The notes under the pieces: generated by a model
What the model saw: the letters and a program-made list of their open reading frames with translations, nothing else
Databases searched by the model: none
What the model was told of the DNA's origin: nothing
In this document: positions 6,365 to 13,143 of the stretch, piece by piece
Layout of the letters: the number at the start of each line of letters is the position of its first letter
Position numbering within the stretch: the first letter of the stretch is position 1
Assembly (NCBI GenBank): GCA_026388865.1
Contig: JAPLIX010000035.1
Coordinates: forward strand, 1 to 13,301
Reading direction: 5' to 3'
Length of the DNA: 13,301 nt
Source: Pseudomonadota bacterium
GTDB lineage: Bacteria; Desulfobacterota; WTBG01; CAIYCZ01
Position numbers and translations under genes: made by a program

Positions 6365-6841
6365 TTACTCGTCCCGGTGCCAGTGCACCCTGACATATTT
6401 TTCTCCCTCAGGGTACCGGATGTTAAGTTCTCCTTTGCACGCGGCGTGTACCGCTTCTCCAATGCGGCGTGCAATGTGCTCGTAGGTGGTCTTAATAGTT
6501 ATCTTGTTGTTGTTATCTGCAATATCAATTATTCTCTCTAATGGCCTGGAGTTACGCTCATTATTTTCAGTATTTTTTACAATGCTAAGAATTTCCTTCT
6601 TATGCTTTGACAAGAATTCACCCTCTAATAATATAACCCCGCCTTCATAGTTATTTTCTATCCTCTTGCACGCGGGGCATAAAAATTTTGCCGCGTTTGC
6701 CGGCGGTTTTTCAAACCACTTAAAATTGCCATTATGAAATACCACGCTGCATCTTTCACACACACACGGATCAGGACATTTCTCTTTCAATAAATATGGG
6801 TCATGGTTATGTTTCTGGATTAGCTTATTCATCTTTGCCAT
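6365..6841 (-). CDS. BCAM0308-like zinc-ribbon protein
   Basis: The 158-residue protein has two CxxC pairs (C28/C31 and C55/C58, 'CERCSVVFHNGNFKW' and 'FLCPACKRI'), which should bind one zinc. It then has 'LLEGEFLSKHKKEIL', 'RPLERIIDI' and 'TTYEHIARRIGEAVHAACKGEL', and ends with 'YVRVHWHRD'. This pattern matches small proteins annotated as the BCAM0308 family, which have an N-terminal ribbon similar in outline to NMD3-type proteins; no biochemical role is known to me. The start at 6841 is supported by AAGGAG on the minus strand, 9-10 nt upstream. The gene is convergent with the amidohydrolase gene; the two stops are separated by one base, so each mRNA probably runs into the other gene. The upstream spacer is long and AT-rich and could hold its promoter. 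Confidence 0.72.
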   Translation of the reverse strand: MAKMNKLIQKHNHDPYLLKEKCPDPCVCERCSVVFHNGNFKWFEKPPANAAKFLCPACKRIENNYEGGVILLEGEFLSKHKKEILSIVKNTENNERNSRPLERIIDIADNNNKITIKTTYEHIARRIGEAVHAACKGELNIRYPEGEKYVRVHWHRDE

Positions 6842-6971
6842 AAACTTTCTCTCCTTTTTATCAAGGTTGATGAATTGAGAAGTTTATACTAATGTCCACT
6901 TATTACTTATAGCATTGTTGTCTGTTAATAACATGAGTTTAAAAACATAGCAGTAAAAAAGTTGTAAAAAA

Positions 6972-7003
6972 GGTAAAGAGGTGCAAAGGTGAAGGGGCAA
7001 CAG
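6972..7003 (+). repeat. Degenerate octamer array, short
   Basis: The units GGTAAAGA, GGTGCAAA, GGTGAAGG and GGCAACAG run in strict 8-bp register. They share the GGTnAA core with the arrays at 4662 and 8342. Confidence 0.6.
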
Positions 7004-7193
7004 TTTGAAGATTGAAAGGTTTGAAAAAAAACGTGTCAATTCAAAAGGTTCATCTGGTTAACTAAGGCTTCAGTTATAGTTATATATTGGCATTGTAATT
7101 GGATAGTTGGACAAGGGGCAGGGCATTATCTTGATTGAAAAGGCCAAAGTAAATATCTTATATGTTGATGGTCTGATTAAAAAACGAAAAACC

Positions 7194-7225
7194 TTTTGGC
7201 CTTTTTACCTCTTAGCCTTTTGACC
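7194..7225 (-). repeat. Degenerate octamer array in inverted orientation
   Basis: Read on the minus strand, this gives GGTCAAAA, GGCTAAGA, GGTAAAAA and GGCCAAAA in strict 8-bp register. It looks like the same family as the + strand arrays but is more diverged, and it ends 27 nt before TTG 7253 and 39 nt before GTG 7265. Confidence 0.55.
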
Positions 7226-7264
7226 ATATAATAACTCTTACTCCTCAACTCATTGGAGATTTTG

Positions 7265-8362
7265 GTGAATAATAAGCATGGCGGTACAATTTACGCAATC
7301 GCCCGCCAGATGGGAATAAAACCTTCGGAACTTCTTGACTTCAGCGCCAGTATAAATCCCCTCGGGTTTTCGCCGCGCGTTAAGAGGGCTCTGAGGGGAC
7401 ATGATGACGCCATTCTTCATTACCCTGACCAGGAAGCCCACGATTTTATACGGGAACTTGCCGGATACCACCGGCTTTCGGCGGCCAATATTATTGCCGG
7501 CAATGGCTCAACTGAGCTTATATTTCTGCTGCCCAGGGTTGTAAAAACCAAGAAAGTATTGCTGGTTGTGCCCACATTTTCAGAATATGAATCAAGCATC
7601 AGGAAGGCGGGCGGAAAAGTCTTCTATTTCAGGACAACCGAGGAGGAGCAATTTTCCATTCAGCCACAGGACGTATTGAAAGAGCTGCAGAAAGGCTATG
7701 ATGCGCTCTATATCTGCAACCCCAATAACCCGACAGGGGTGCTGATCTCAAAAGAAGTGCTGAAGGATATTGCGCAGAGTGCGTGGCAACGATCGACTAC
7801 GGTTATCATTGACGAAACATTCATCGATTTTGATGAAAGCCAGTCTCTTAAATATGAAACAAAAGAGCTTGAAAATATATATATTTTAAGGTCTATGACG
7901 AAATTTTTTGCGCTCCCGGGACTCCGGGCCGGCTATCTTATTTCCGCAGCAGGTAATATTAAAAAGCTTCGCGAGCAGCAGGAGCCATGGACCATGAATG
8001 CTCTTGCCCAGCATGCGGGTGTTGAGAGCCTCAGAGACAAAGATTATATCCAGAGGTCATTGCACTATATGAAAACAGCACGGCATGAGCTTGCTGCCGG
8101 GCTGCAGAGAATTTTCTGTTTGAAAGTCTTTGCAAGCGGGGCAAATTACCTGTTGATCAAACTGCTTGAACCGGCCCCGTTGAGTGTTTCCGGGCTTTAT
8201 AACAAGCTTTTAGAGGAGAGGATTATTATCAGGAAATGTAATACGTTTCAGGGAATGGGCGATAGTTTTTTCCGTATTGCAGTAAGAAAGAAAAGTGAAA
8301 ACAAAATGTTAATTGGTAAGCTTAGAAAAATACTGGAAGGTGGTAAATCGGTGAATGGGTAA
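7265..8362 (+). CDS. cobD: CobD-like L-threonine-O-3-phosphate decarboxylase (aminotransferase fold)
   Basis: CobD is a PLP enzyme that decarboxylates threonine phosphate to 1-amino-2-propanol phosphate for the cobalamin nucleotide loop; it is close in sequence to HisC. The N-terminal 'HGGTIYAIARQMGIKPSELL' and 'DFSASINPLG' are typical of CobD rather than HisC. Further marks are 'NGSTELIFLLP', 'CNPNNPTG' (151-158), 'IIDETFIDF' with D183, 'LRSMTKFFALPGLRAGYL' with PLP lysine K213, and 'SFFRIAVR' near the end. Length is 365 residues. The start is GTG 7265, with GGAG (7255-7258) 6 nt upstream; TTG 7253 would lie upstream of that site. The last codons (GGKSVNG) and the stop come from an octamer tandem array, so the native C-terminus was probably slightly different. 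With cbiK at 2696 it supports corrinoid synthesis; HisC activity cannot be excluded. Confidence 0.82.
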   Translation: MNNKHGGTIYAIARQMGIKPSELLDFSASINPLGFSPRVKRALRGHDDAILHYPDQEAHDFIRELAGYHRLSAANIIAGNGSTELIFLLPRVVKTKKVLLVVPTFSEYESSIRKAGGKVFYFRTTEEEQFSIQPQDVLKELQKGYDALYICNPNNPTGVLISKEVLKDIAQSAWQRSTTVIIDETFIDFDESQSLKYETKELENIYILRSMTKFFALPGLRAGYLISAAGNIKKLREQQEPWTMNALAQHAGVESLRDKDYIQRSLHYMKTARHELAAGLQRIFCLKVFASGANYLLIKLLEPAPLSVSGLYNKLLEERIIIRKCNTFQGMGDSFFRIAVRKKSENKMLIGKLRKILEGGKSVNG

Positions 8363-8515
8363 ATCGGTGAATCGGTGAATGGGTAAATCGGTGAAGAGGT
8401 GAATCGGTAAATCGGTGAATAGGTGAATCGGTAAAGAGGTGACGGTTCGACCGTTCGACAGGCTCACCGCTCACCGCAGGAGAGGTAAAGAGCTGAATAG
8501 GTGAAGAGGTGAAAC
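8342..8515 (+). repeat. Octamer tandem array (GGTRAATS), with internal 46-bp insert
   Basis: Twelve contiguous 8-bp units run from 8342 to 8437 (GGTAAATC, GGTGAATG, GGTGAATC and variants ending in GA or TA). A 46-bp segment (8438-8483) containing GGTTCGACCGTTCGACAGG and CTCACCGCTCACCG follows, then four more units (8484-8515). Because 8 is not a multiple of 3 and the unit carries TGA/TAA, all three + frames hit stops, while the minus strand stays open. The first units supply the C-terminus and stop codon of the CobD-like gene. The array lies between that gene and the 3' end of the convergent radical SAM gene. Confidence 0.9.
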
Positions 8516-8543
8516 AGGCATTTTACTTTTAACCTTTTGTTGA

Positions 8544-9992
8544 CTATTTCTCTAATTCAGACTTAAAGCGCGGTGACCAGAAGAGCTTGCGGAAGTGGTA
8601 ACCGTATATGGCCAGGCACACAACTTCTGAGAATGCGGTGCGATACTTTGAATATGAGTTCTTGAGCAACCGCCAGTAATAATTTTTAGTCGATGTCCGG
8701 TCAACAATACCAAGATACCAGAAGGTGCGGATAAAGGTAAGTACATCATTTTTCTCAAGGTAAAATTTGGTCTTCGGCCGGTAGTCCTGCAGGAAGGTCA
8801 TGATGCGTTTATAATACATCTCCGGTGAATAAATAGTATTCATCACCCACTTATAACCATTGATAAGGGTCTCCCGGTCCATTTTGGGGACGAAGTTGAG
8901 ACTCTCCTGCGGATCGGTATTATTGCAGGCGCATTTAAACAGCAGGCCGATCATGGCCGTAACGATGCCGGTCTTCTGAATGAACTGTACCTGCCGCTGA
9001 AAGATATCAGGAGGATCGCTGTCAAAGCCGATAATAAACCCCCCCATCACCGCCAGGCCGTGATTCTGAATGATGCGCACTGAATCGGTAAGGCCCCGTT
9101 TAAGGTTTTGGGATTTGCCGCATTCTTTGAGGCCCTCCTCAGATGGCGTTTCAATCCCCATAAAAACCTTATTAAATCCCGCCTGAACCATCAGGTCCAT
9201 GAGCTCTTCGTCTTCTGCCAGATCAACAGAAGCTTCGGTAAAGAAATTGAGCCGGCGCTTGCGCTGACTCTGCCAGGTAATAATCTCCCGCAGAAGCGAT
9301 TTCACCTTAATCTTATTGCCGATAAAATTATCATCAACAATAAATACGGTTCCGCGCCAGCCCCGGCTGTACAAGGCATCAAGCTCTGCTATCATCCGGT
9401 CATTGGTTTTGGTGCGCGGCACCCGGCCATTCATGACGATGATGTCACAGAACTCGCAATTGAACGGGCAACCCCGTGAGTACTGAATGCCCATGCTGGC
9501 ATAGTCAGATAAATGTATCAGGTCCCATTGAGGAATCGGCGTGGCATCCAGTGGCGGACGATTATGTTCCTCGTAATATTTTTTCGCAGCCCCGTTTTCG
9601 ATGTCTGCAACAAAACGGGGCACGGTGAGCTCGCCTTCACCCAGTATCAGATGATCCGCATCCTGAAAAACCTCCCGGTAGGAGTTAAACAGCGGGCCGC
9701 CGCACACGGTTTTAACACCGAGCTTACGGCAGCGATCAAGCACTGTACGGGTGGAGCCCCATTGCGCCACCATGGCGCTGATAAACACATAATCCGCCCA
9801 CTGCAGGTCATCATCATGCAAGCTGCGCACATTCATATCCACCAGGCGTTTCTGCCAGGGACAGGGGAGCATTGCTGCCACCGTGAGAGCTCCCAGCGGC
9901 GGGAAAGCAGATTTTCGCTGTACCACCCGCAGGGCGTGCTTGAAGCTCCAGAATGTTTCAGCAACCTGGGGATATACAATCAGGATATTCAT
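8544..9992 (-). CDS. B12-binding radical SAM protein with DUF4070 domain, internal deletion suspected
   Basis: This family uses cobalamin and S-adenosylmethionine with a [4Fe-4S] cluster; the hopanoid C-2 methylase HpnP has the same layout, but the substrate here is unknown. Residues 1-130 are the B12-binding domain ('NILIVYPQ', 'FPPLGALTVAAMLP', 'VFISAM', 'VCGGPLF', 'LGEGE'). The radical SAM core has the cluster motif C175-x3-C179-x2-C182 ('SRGCPFNCEFCD'), then 'FIVDDNFIGN', 'FFTEAS', 'VFMGIETP' and 'GGFIIGFDSD'. The C-terminal DUF4070 part includes 'LNFVPKMD' and 'AIYGYHFRKLF'. At L350-L351, 'MIGLL' joins directly to 'FKCACNNTD'; relatives have about 19 residues there including PGT-x-LY-x-RL. 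ATG 9992 has GGAG 8 nt upstream on the minus strand. It is divergent from the inositol-phosphate synthase gene, with a repeat element between them. Confidence 0.85.
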   Translation of the reverse strand: MNILIVYPQVAETFWSFKHALRVVQRKSAFPPLGALTVAAMLPCPWQKRLVDMNVRSLHDDDLQWADYVFISAMVAQWGSTRTVLDRCRKLGVKTVCGGPLFNSYREVFQDADHLILGEGELTVPRFVADIENGAAKKYYEEHNRPPLDATPIPQWDLIHLSDYASMGIQYSRGCPFNCEFCDIIVMNGRVPRTKTNDRMIAELDALYSRGWRGTVFIVDDNFIGNKIKVKSLLREIITWQSQRKRRLNFFTEASVDLAEDEELMDLMVQAGFNKVFMGIETPSEEGLKECGKSQNLKRGLTDSVRIIQNHGLAVMGGFIIGFDSDPPDIFQRQVQFIQKTGIVTAMIGLLFKCACNNTDPQESLNFVPKMDRETLINGYKWVMNTIYSPEMYYKRIMTFLQDYRPKTKFYLEKNDVLTFIRTFWYLGIVDRTSTKNYYWRLLKNSYSKYRTAFSEVVCLAIYGYHFRKLFWSPRFKSELEK

Positions 9993-10085
9993 TCACCTAT
10001 CTCCACTGAGCTATCTGTTGGTCACCTTGAAGGCATAAAAATAGTAGCATATAGGATAAGCGGGAACAAGGCAAAAGGCATCTAT

Positions 10086-10210
10086 CAGGCTGTTGAAAAA
10101 CACCCATCTGCTTCGTTGCGCTCATCCTTCGTCATTGCGACGTACGGTACAGTACGCCTCATTCCTCTTGATTTCGCGCGCCTTGCATCCGGATGTTTTT
10201 GACCAGCCTG
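10086..10210. mobile_element. 125-bp MITE-like palindromic element, copy 2
   Basis: It is the same length and orientation as the element at 4451-4575, with 8 substitutions and no indels by eye. Terminal repeats are CAGGCTGTTGAAAAAC and GTTTTTGACCAGCCTG, and the centre is GTAC-GGTACA-GTAC. The downstream tail with AAAACTACTT and TCAACAAACTGCTA (to 10241) is also shared, with small indels. Like copy 1 it sits between a minus-strand and a plus-strand gene that diverge. Confidence 0.85.
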
Positions 10211-10245
10211 GAAGAAAACTACTTATTTCAACAAACTGCTAATAA

Positions 10246-10257
10246 ATACGTACGTAT
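10246..10257. promoter_or_regulatory. 12-bp perfect palindrome upstream of inositol-phosphate synthase
   Basis: ATACGTACGTAT is a perfect palindrome that ends 11 nt before the GGGAGGG ribosome-binding site (10269-10275). Its place could suit an operator or a hairpin at the 5' end of the mRNA; chance is possible. Confidence 0.35.
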
Positions 10258-10284
10258 ATATTAATCCTGGGAGGGAACTGAAGC

Positions 10285-11619
10285 GTGAAAGCTGAGACGG
10301 TAAGGAAAAAAGAACAAATTCCGGCGGCACAGGGAAAGCTGGGGGTCCTCATCCCTGGCATTGGCGGAGCAGTAGCCACCACATTTATTGCCGGGGTGGA
10401 AGCAATAAGAAATAAATGGGCACTGCCTATCGGCTCTCTGACGCAGATGGGCACCATACGCCTGGGAAAACGGACCGACAACCGCGTTCCGTATATCAAA
10501 GACTTCGTAAACCTTGCCGGCCCTGAAGACATCGTCTTTGGCGGCTGGGACATATTCAGCGACAACTGCTATGCTGCCGCTAAAAAAGCCCGGGTGCTGG
10601 AAAAGGAGATGATTGAACGCCTGCAGCCATTTCTAGGCGGGATAGAGCCCTTCAAAGGAGTCTATAACAAGCAGTACCTGAAAAACCTCGACGGTAATCA
10701 TGTGAAATCTGAAAAGACCTATCTTGACCTTGCCAATGCCGTCAAAGAAGACATTAAGAGCTTCACCGGGAAAAACAGTATTGAGCGATGCGTGATGATA
10801 TGGTGCGCCAGCACCGAGACCTATCTTCAGCCCTCACCGGTTCATCAGACTATCGAGGCATTTGAACAGGGCCTCCGGGAAAATCACCCCGACATTCCTC
10901 CCAGCATGATCTACGCCTATGCGGCTCTCACCAGCGGCATTCCCTTTGTCAACGGCGCCCCCAATCTCACGGTTGATGTGCCCGCACTGACGGAGCTGGC
11001 CCGGAAGCACGAAGCTCCCATTGCCGGCAAAGACTTTAAAACCGGCCAGACCCTCCTGAAGACAATCATTGCGCCAGGCCTTAAATCGCGGATGCTGGGC
11101 CTTGAGGGATGGTACTCAACCAACATCCTGGGGAACCGCGACGGCCAGGTGCTGGAGGACCCGGGCTCATTCAAGACCAAGGAGGAAAGCAAGCTCTCGG
11201 TTCTGCAGCAAATCCTGCAGCCGGAACTGTACCCTGATCTCTACAAAGACTTTTATCACAAGGTGGCAATCAATTATTACCCGCCGCGGGGCGACAATAA
11301 GGAAGGCTGGGACTGCATAGATATTTTCGGCTGGCTCGGCTACCCCATGCAGATAAAACTGAATTTCCTCTGCCGCGACAGCATCCTGGCGGCCCCGCTG
11401 GTACTTGACCTGGTGCTGCTGGCAGATTTTGCCAAGCGGGCCAGCCTCAGCGGCATCCAGGAGTGGCTCTCTTTCTACTTTAAAAGCCCCATGGAGGCGC
11501 AGGGCCTTTATCCCGAGCATGACCTCTTCATCCAGCTCATGAAGCTCAAAAACACCCTGCGCTACCTGATGGGTGAAGAGCTTATCACGCATCTCGGGCT
11601 TGAGTACTATATGGACTAA
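10285..11619 (+). CDS. Inositol-3-phosphate synthase (myo-inositol-1-phosphate synthase)
   Basis: The enzyme converts glucose-6-phosphate to 1L-myo-inositol-1-phosphate in an NAD+-dependent internal oxidation-aldol-reduction cycle, in the cytoplasm. The 444-residue protein has the dinucleotide motif 'PGIGGAVATT' (24-33) and 'WCASTETY' (173-180, equivalent to the WTANTER region). The catalytic segment 'KDFKTGQTLLKT' (249-260) carries several lysines. 'STNILGNRDGQVL' (278-290) and 'NFLCRDSILAAPLVLDL' (360-376) match the NAD and substrate-binding signatures. The start is GTG 10285 with GGGAGGG 9 nt upstream. The pfk gene follows after 287 nt; both use hexose phosphates. The product could feed inositol lipids, a compatible solute or a mycothiol-like compound; the window does not decide. 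Confidence 0.92.
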   Translation: MKAETVRKKEQIPAAQGKLGVLIPGIGGAVATTFIAGVEAIRNKWALPIGSLTQMGTIRLGKRTDNRVPYIKDFVNLAGPEDIVFGGWDIFSDNCYAAAKKARVLEKEMIERLQPFLGGIEPFKGVYNKQYLKNLDGNHVKSEKTYLDLANAVKEDIKSFTGKNSIERCVMIWCASTETYLQPSPVHQTIEAFEQGLRENHPDIPPSMIYAYAALTSGIPFVNGAPNLTVDVPALTELARKHEAPIAGKDFKTGQTLLKTIIAPGLKSRMLGLEGWYSTNILGNRDGQVLEDPGSFKTKEESKLSVLQQILQPELYPDLYKDFYHKVAINYYPPRGDNKEGWDCIDIFGWLGYPMQIKLNFLCRDSILAAPLVLDLVLLADFAKRASLSGIQEWLSFYFKSPMEAQGLYPEHDLFIQLMKLKNTLRYLMGEELITHLGLEYYMD

Positions 11620-11727
11620 GAGCATAAGCTCTAAGCACGAAAATAGAAATCCTGAACAAGATGTGATGTGACCTGGAATATATTTAGTCTCTTGAGAGCA
11701 AATTCTTGCAAAAATGAAAAACTTTAA

Positions 11728-11788
11728 ATCTGGAACTCAAAAAATCAGGTTTTTTGTTTTTGTCTTCATGAGTTCCTGAGTTCCAGAT
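11728..11788. repeat. Dispersed hairpin repeat, copy 2
   Basis: ATCTGGAACTCA (11728-11739) and TGAGTTCCAGAT (11777-11788) form perfect 12-bp arms. The loop is T-rich and contains a second TGAGTTCC next to the right arm, as in copy 1 at 2602-2663. The two copies are nearly the same length (61 and 62 bp), and similarity continues through the loop. Confidence 0.85.
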
Positions 11789-11852
11789 GAAACCATCCTT
11801 GTTTTTTTTAGTTTTACCGTTCAATGCTGGTTACGGCTTTCCCGGATCAGGA

Positions 11853-11881
11853 TTGAGAAATTCGAATGTAGAATTTTAATT
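11853..11881 (+). promoter_or_regulatory. Possible sigma-70-type promoter for pfk
   Basis: TTGAGA (11853-11858) and TTAATT (11876-11881) are spaced by 17 nt and lie just upstream of a strong ribosome-binding site. The -10 match is partial and the leader would be short, so this is tentative. Confidence 0.25.
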
Positions 11882-11906
11882 AGAGCAGGCTAAGGGAGGA
11901 GCGGTC

Positions 11907-13007
11907 ATGGCAGAAGCGGCAATTAAAAAAATCGGCATTCTCACCGGAGGGGGTGATTGTCCCGACTTAAACGCTGTCATCAGGGCCGCAGTCAAAACCG
12001 CGATCATCCAGTACGGATGGAAAGTTATCGGCATCGAGGACGGGTTTGAGGGGCTGCTTAAAGAAGGCAAAACCAGGCCGCTTCTCTACGACTATGTCAA
12101 GGGCCTCCTGTCGCGCGGCGGAACCATCCTGGGCTCATCCAACCGCGGCAACCCGTTTGAGTACAAGTTCAGGGAAGGGGGTAAAATTGTCACCGAAGAC
12201 CGCTCGTCCGTCCTTATGGATAACCTGCGTTCCCAGGAGATCGATGCCCTGGTTGTTATCGGCGGAGACGGGACGCTCTCGATTGCGCTGCGGCTTTCAA
12301 AAATGGGGGTCCGTGTTGTCGGCGTGCCGAAAACAATTGACAATGACCTTGCCGCGACAGATGTGACGTTCGGGTTCGATACCGCCATAAATACTGCCAC
12401 CGAAGCCATAGATAAAATCCGCACCACCGGCGAGAGCCATCACCGGGTGATGATTGTGGAGGTGATGGGCAGGTACACCGGCTGGATTGCTCTTCAGGCC
12501 GGCATTGCAAGCGGTGGAGATATCATACTGATCCCTGAAATACCGTTCAACATGGATAAAATATGCGAGGTGATAAACGAGCGCATCAAGAGCGGCAGAA
12601 ACGCAACCATCATAGTGGTTGCCGAAGGTGCAAAGCCGGATGGCGGTGATGTCTCGGTGAGAATGGTGGTCGAGGACAGTCATGACCCGATCCGGCTTGG
12701 CGGGATAGGCGATATGGTGGCGCATGAGATTTCCCTGAAAACCAATCTTGAGACACGCGTTACCGTGCTCGGCCACATCCAGCGGGGCGGTATCCCCAGC
12801 GCCTTTGACCGGATCCTGGCAACACGGCTTGGGGTTTCGGCAGTGGATTTGCTTGCTGCCGGGGGCTACGGGAAAATGGTCTGCCTGCACGCTACGCATA
12901 TTGAAGCGGTTGCGATTGAAGATGCTGTCAGCCAGCTGAAAAAGATCCCTCCGGACGGCGAAGTTGTAAAGGCAGCGCAGTCAATCGGCGTGAGCTTCGG
13001 GAAATAG
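11907..13007 (+). CDS. 6-phosphofructokinase (PFK-A superfamily, mixed-substrate group)
   Basis: It phosphorylates fructose-6-phosphate to fructose-1,6-bisphosphate, the committing step of glycolysis. The 366 residues show 'ILTGGGDCPDLNAVIR' (11-26) for the phosphoryl donor, 'VVIGGDGTLS' (116-125), 'PKTIDNDL' (141-148) with catalytic D145, 'VEVMGRYTGWIA' (184-195) for substrate binding, 'EIPF', 'VVAEGAKP', and 'VLGHIQRGG' followed by 'SAFDRILATRLG'. The glycine of GGDGT (PPi enzymes usually have GGDD) suggests ATP use, while the lysine in PKTIDND is typical of PPi-dependent and mixed-substrate relatives (classic ATP-PFK has PGTIDND). It is therefore most likely an ATP enzyme of that group, but the donor is not certain. 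ATG 11907 has AGGGAGGAG about 6 nt upstream. A G-rich heptamer array starts two bases after the stop. Confidence 0.93.
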   Translation: MAEAAIKKIGILTGGGDCPDLNAVIRAAVKTAIIQYGWKVIGIEDGFEGLLKEGKTRPLLYDYVKGLLSRGGTILGSSNRGNPFEYKFREGGKIVTEDRSSVLMDNLRSQEIDALVVIGGDGTLSIALRLSKMGVRVVGVPKTIDNDLAATDVTFGFDTAINTATEAIDKIRTTGESHHRVMIVEVMGRYTGWIALQAGIASGGDIILIPEIPFNMDKICEVINERIKSGRNATIIVVAEGAKPDGGDVSVRMVVEDSHDPIRLGGIGDMVAHEISLKTNLETRVTVLGHIQRGGIPSAFDRILATRLGVSAVDLLAAGGYGKMVCLHATHIEAVAIEDAVSQLKKIPPDGEVVKAAQSIGVSFGK

Positions 13008-13008
13008 T

Positions 13009-13036
13009 TCGGGATTGGGGATTCGGGGTTCGGGAT
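13009..13036 (+). repeat. G-rich heptamer array with G-quadruplex potential
   Basis: Four units of 7 bp (TCGGGAT, TGGGGAT, TCGGGGT, TCGGGAT) begin two bases after the pfk stop. They give four runs of three or four G (13011-13034) with loops of 3-4 nt, which fits the usual intramolecular G-quadruplex pattern on the + strand and therefore in the pfk mRNA. Confidence 0.8.
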
Positions 13037-13072
13037 TAGAAAATTATAGATTGTAATTAATAAAATAATTCT

Positions 13073-13093
13073 GAAAGCTGAGAGCTGACAGCT
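13073..13093 (+). repeat. Short heptamer array (GANAGCT)
   Basis: The units GAAAGCT, GAGAGCT and GACAGCT lie in strict 7-bp register, in the spacer before the last gene. Each contains AGCT, so the stretch is also locally palindromic. Confidence 0.55.
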
Positions 13094-13143
13094 ACTAATA
13101 ACTCAGAACTCTCAACGCACCTACTATTAACGGAGACAGGGCG

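Larger units (their letters stand above)
6842..7264. other. Repeat-rich AT-rich spacer between divergent genes
   Basis: No gene is visible in these 423 bases. The stretch contains a short octamer array (6972-7003), A-runs, and an inverted pair AAAAGGCCAAA (7138-7148) and TTTGGCCTTTT (7195-7205) with 11-bp perfect arms. An octamer array in the opposite orientation lies at 7194-7225. The promoters of the minus-strand zinc-ribbon gene and of the plus-strand CobD-like gene should both lie here, but no convincing -35/-10 pair stands out. Confidence 0.6.
11620..11906. other. Spacer between inositol-phosphate synthase and pfk
   Basis: This 287-base spacer has a small AGAGC-ATAA-GCTCT hairpin right at the stop of the upstream gene (11619-11632). 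It also holds copy 2 of the dispersed hairpin repeat, a T-run (TTTTTTT near 11802) and a possible promoter close to pfk. No gene is visible. Confidence 0.6.

Noticed and set aside
7253..7255. TTG 7253 as start of the CobD-like gene
   Set aside because: It lies directly before the GGAG site; GTG 7265 has correct spacing and matches the family N-terminus.
8342..8437. CRISPR array
   Set aside because: Units are 8 bp and contiguous with no unique spacers.
8440..8465. GGTTCGACC resembling a tRNA T-loop
   Set aside because: There is no acceptor stem, anticodon arm or D-arm around it; it is part of a tandem repeat.
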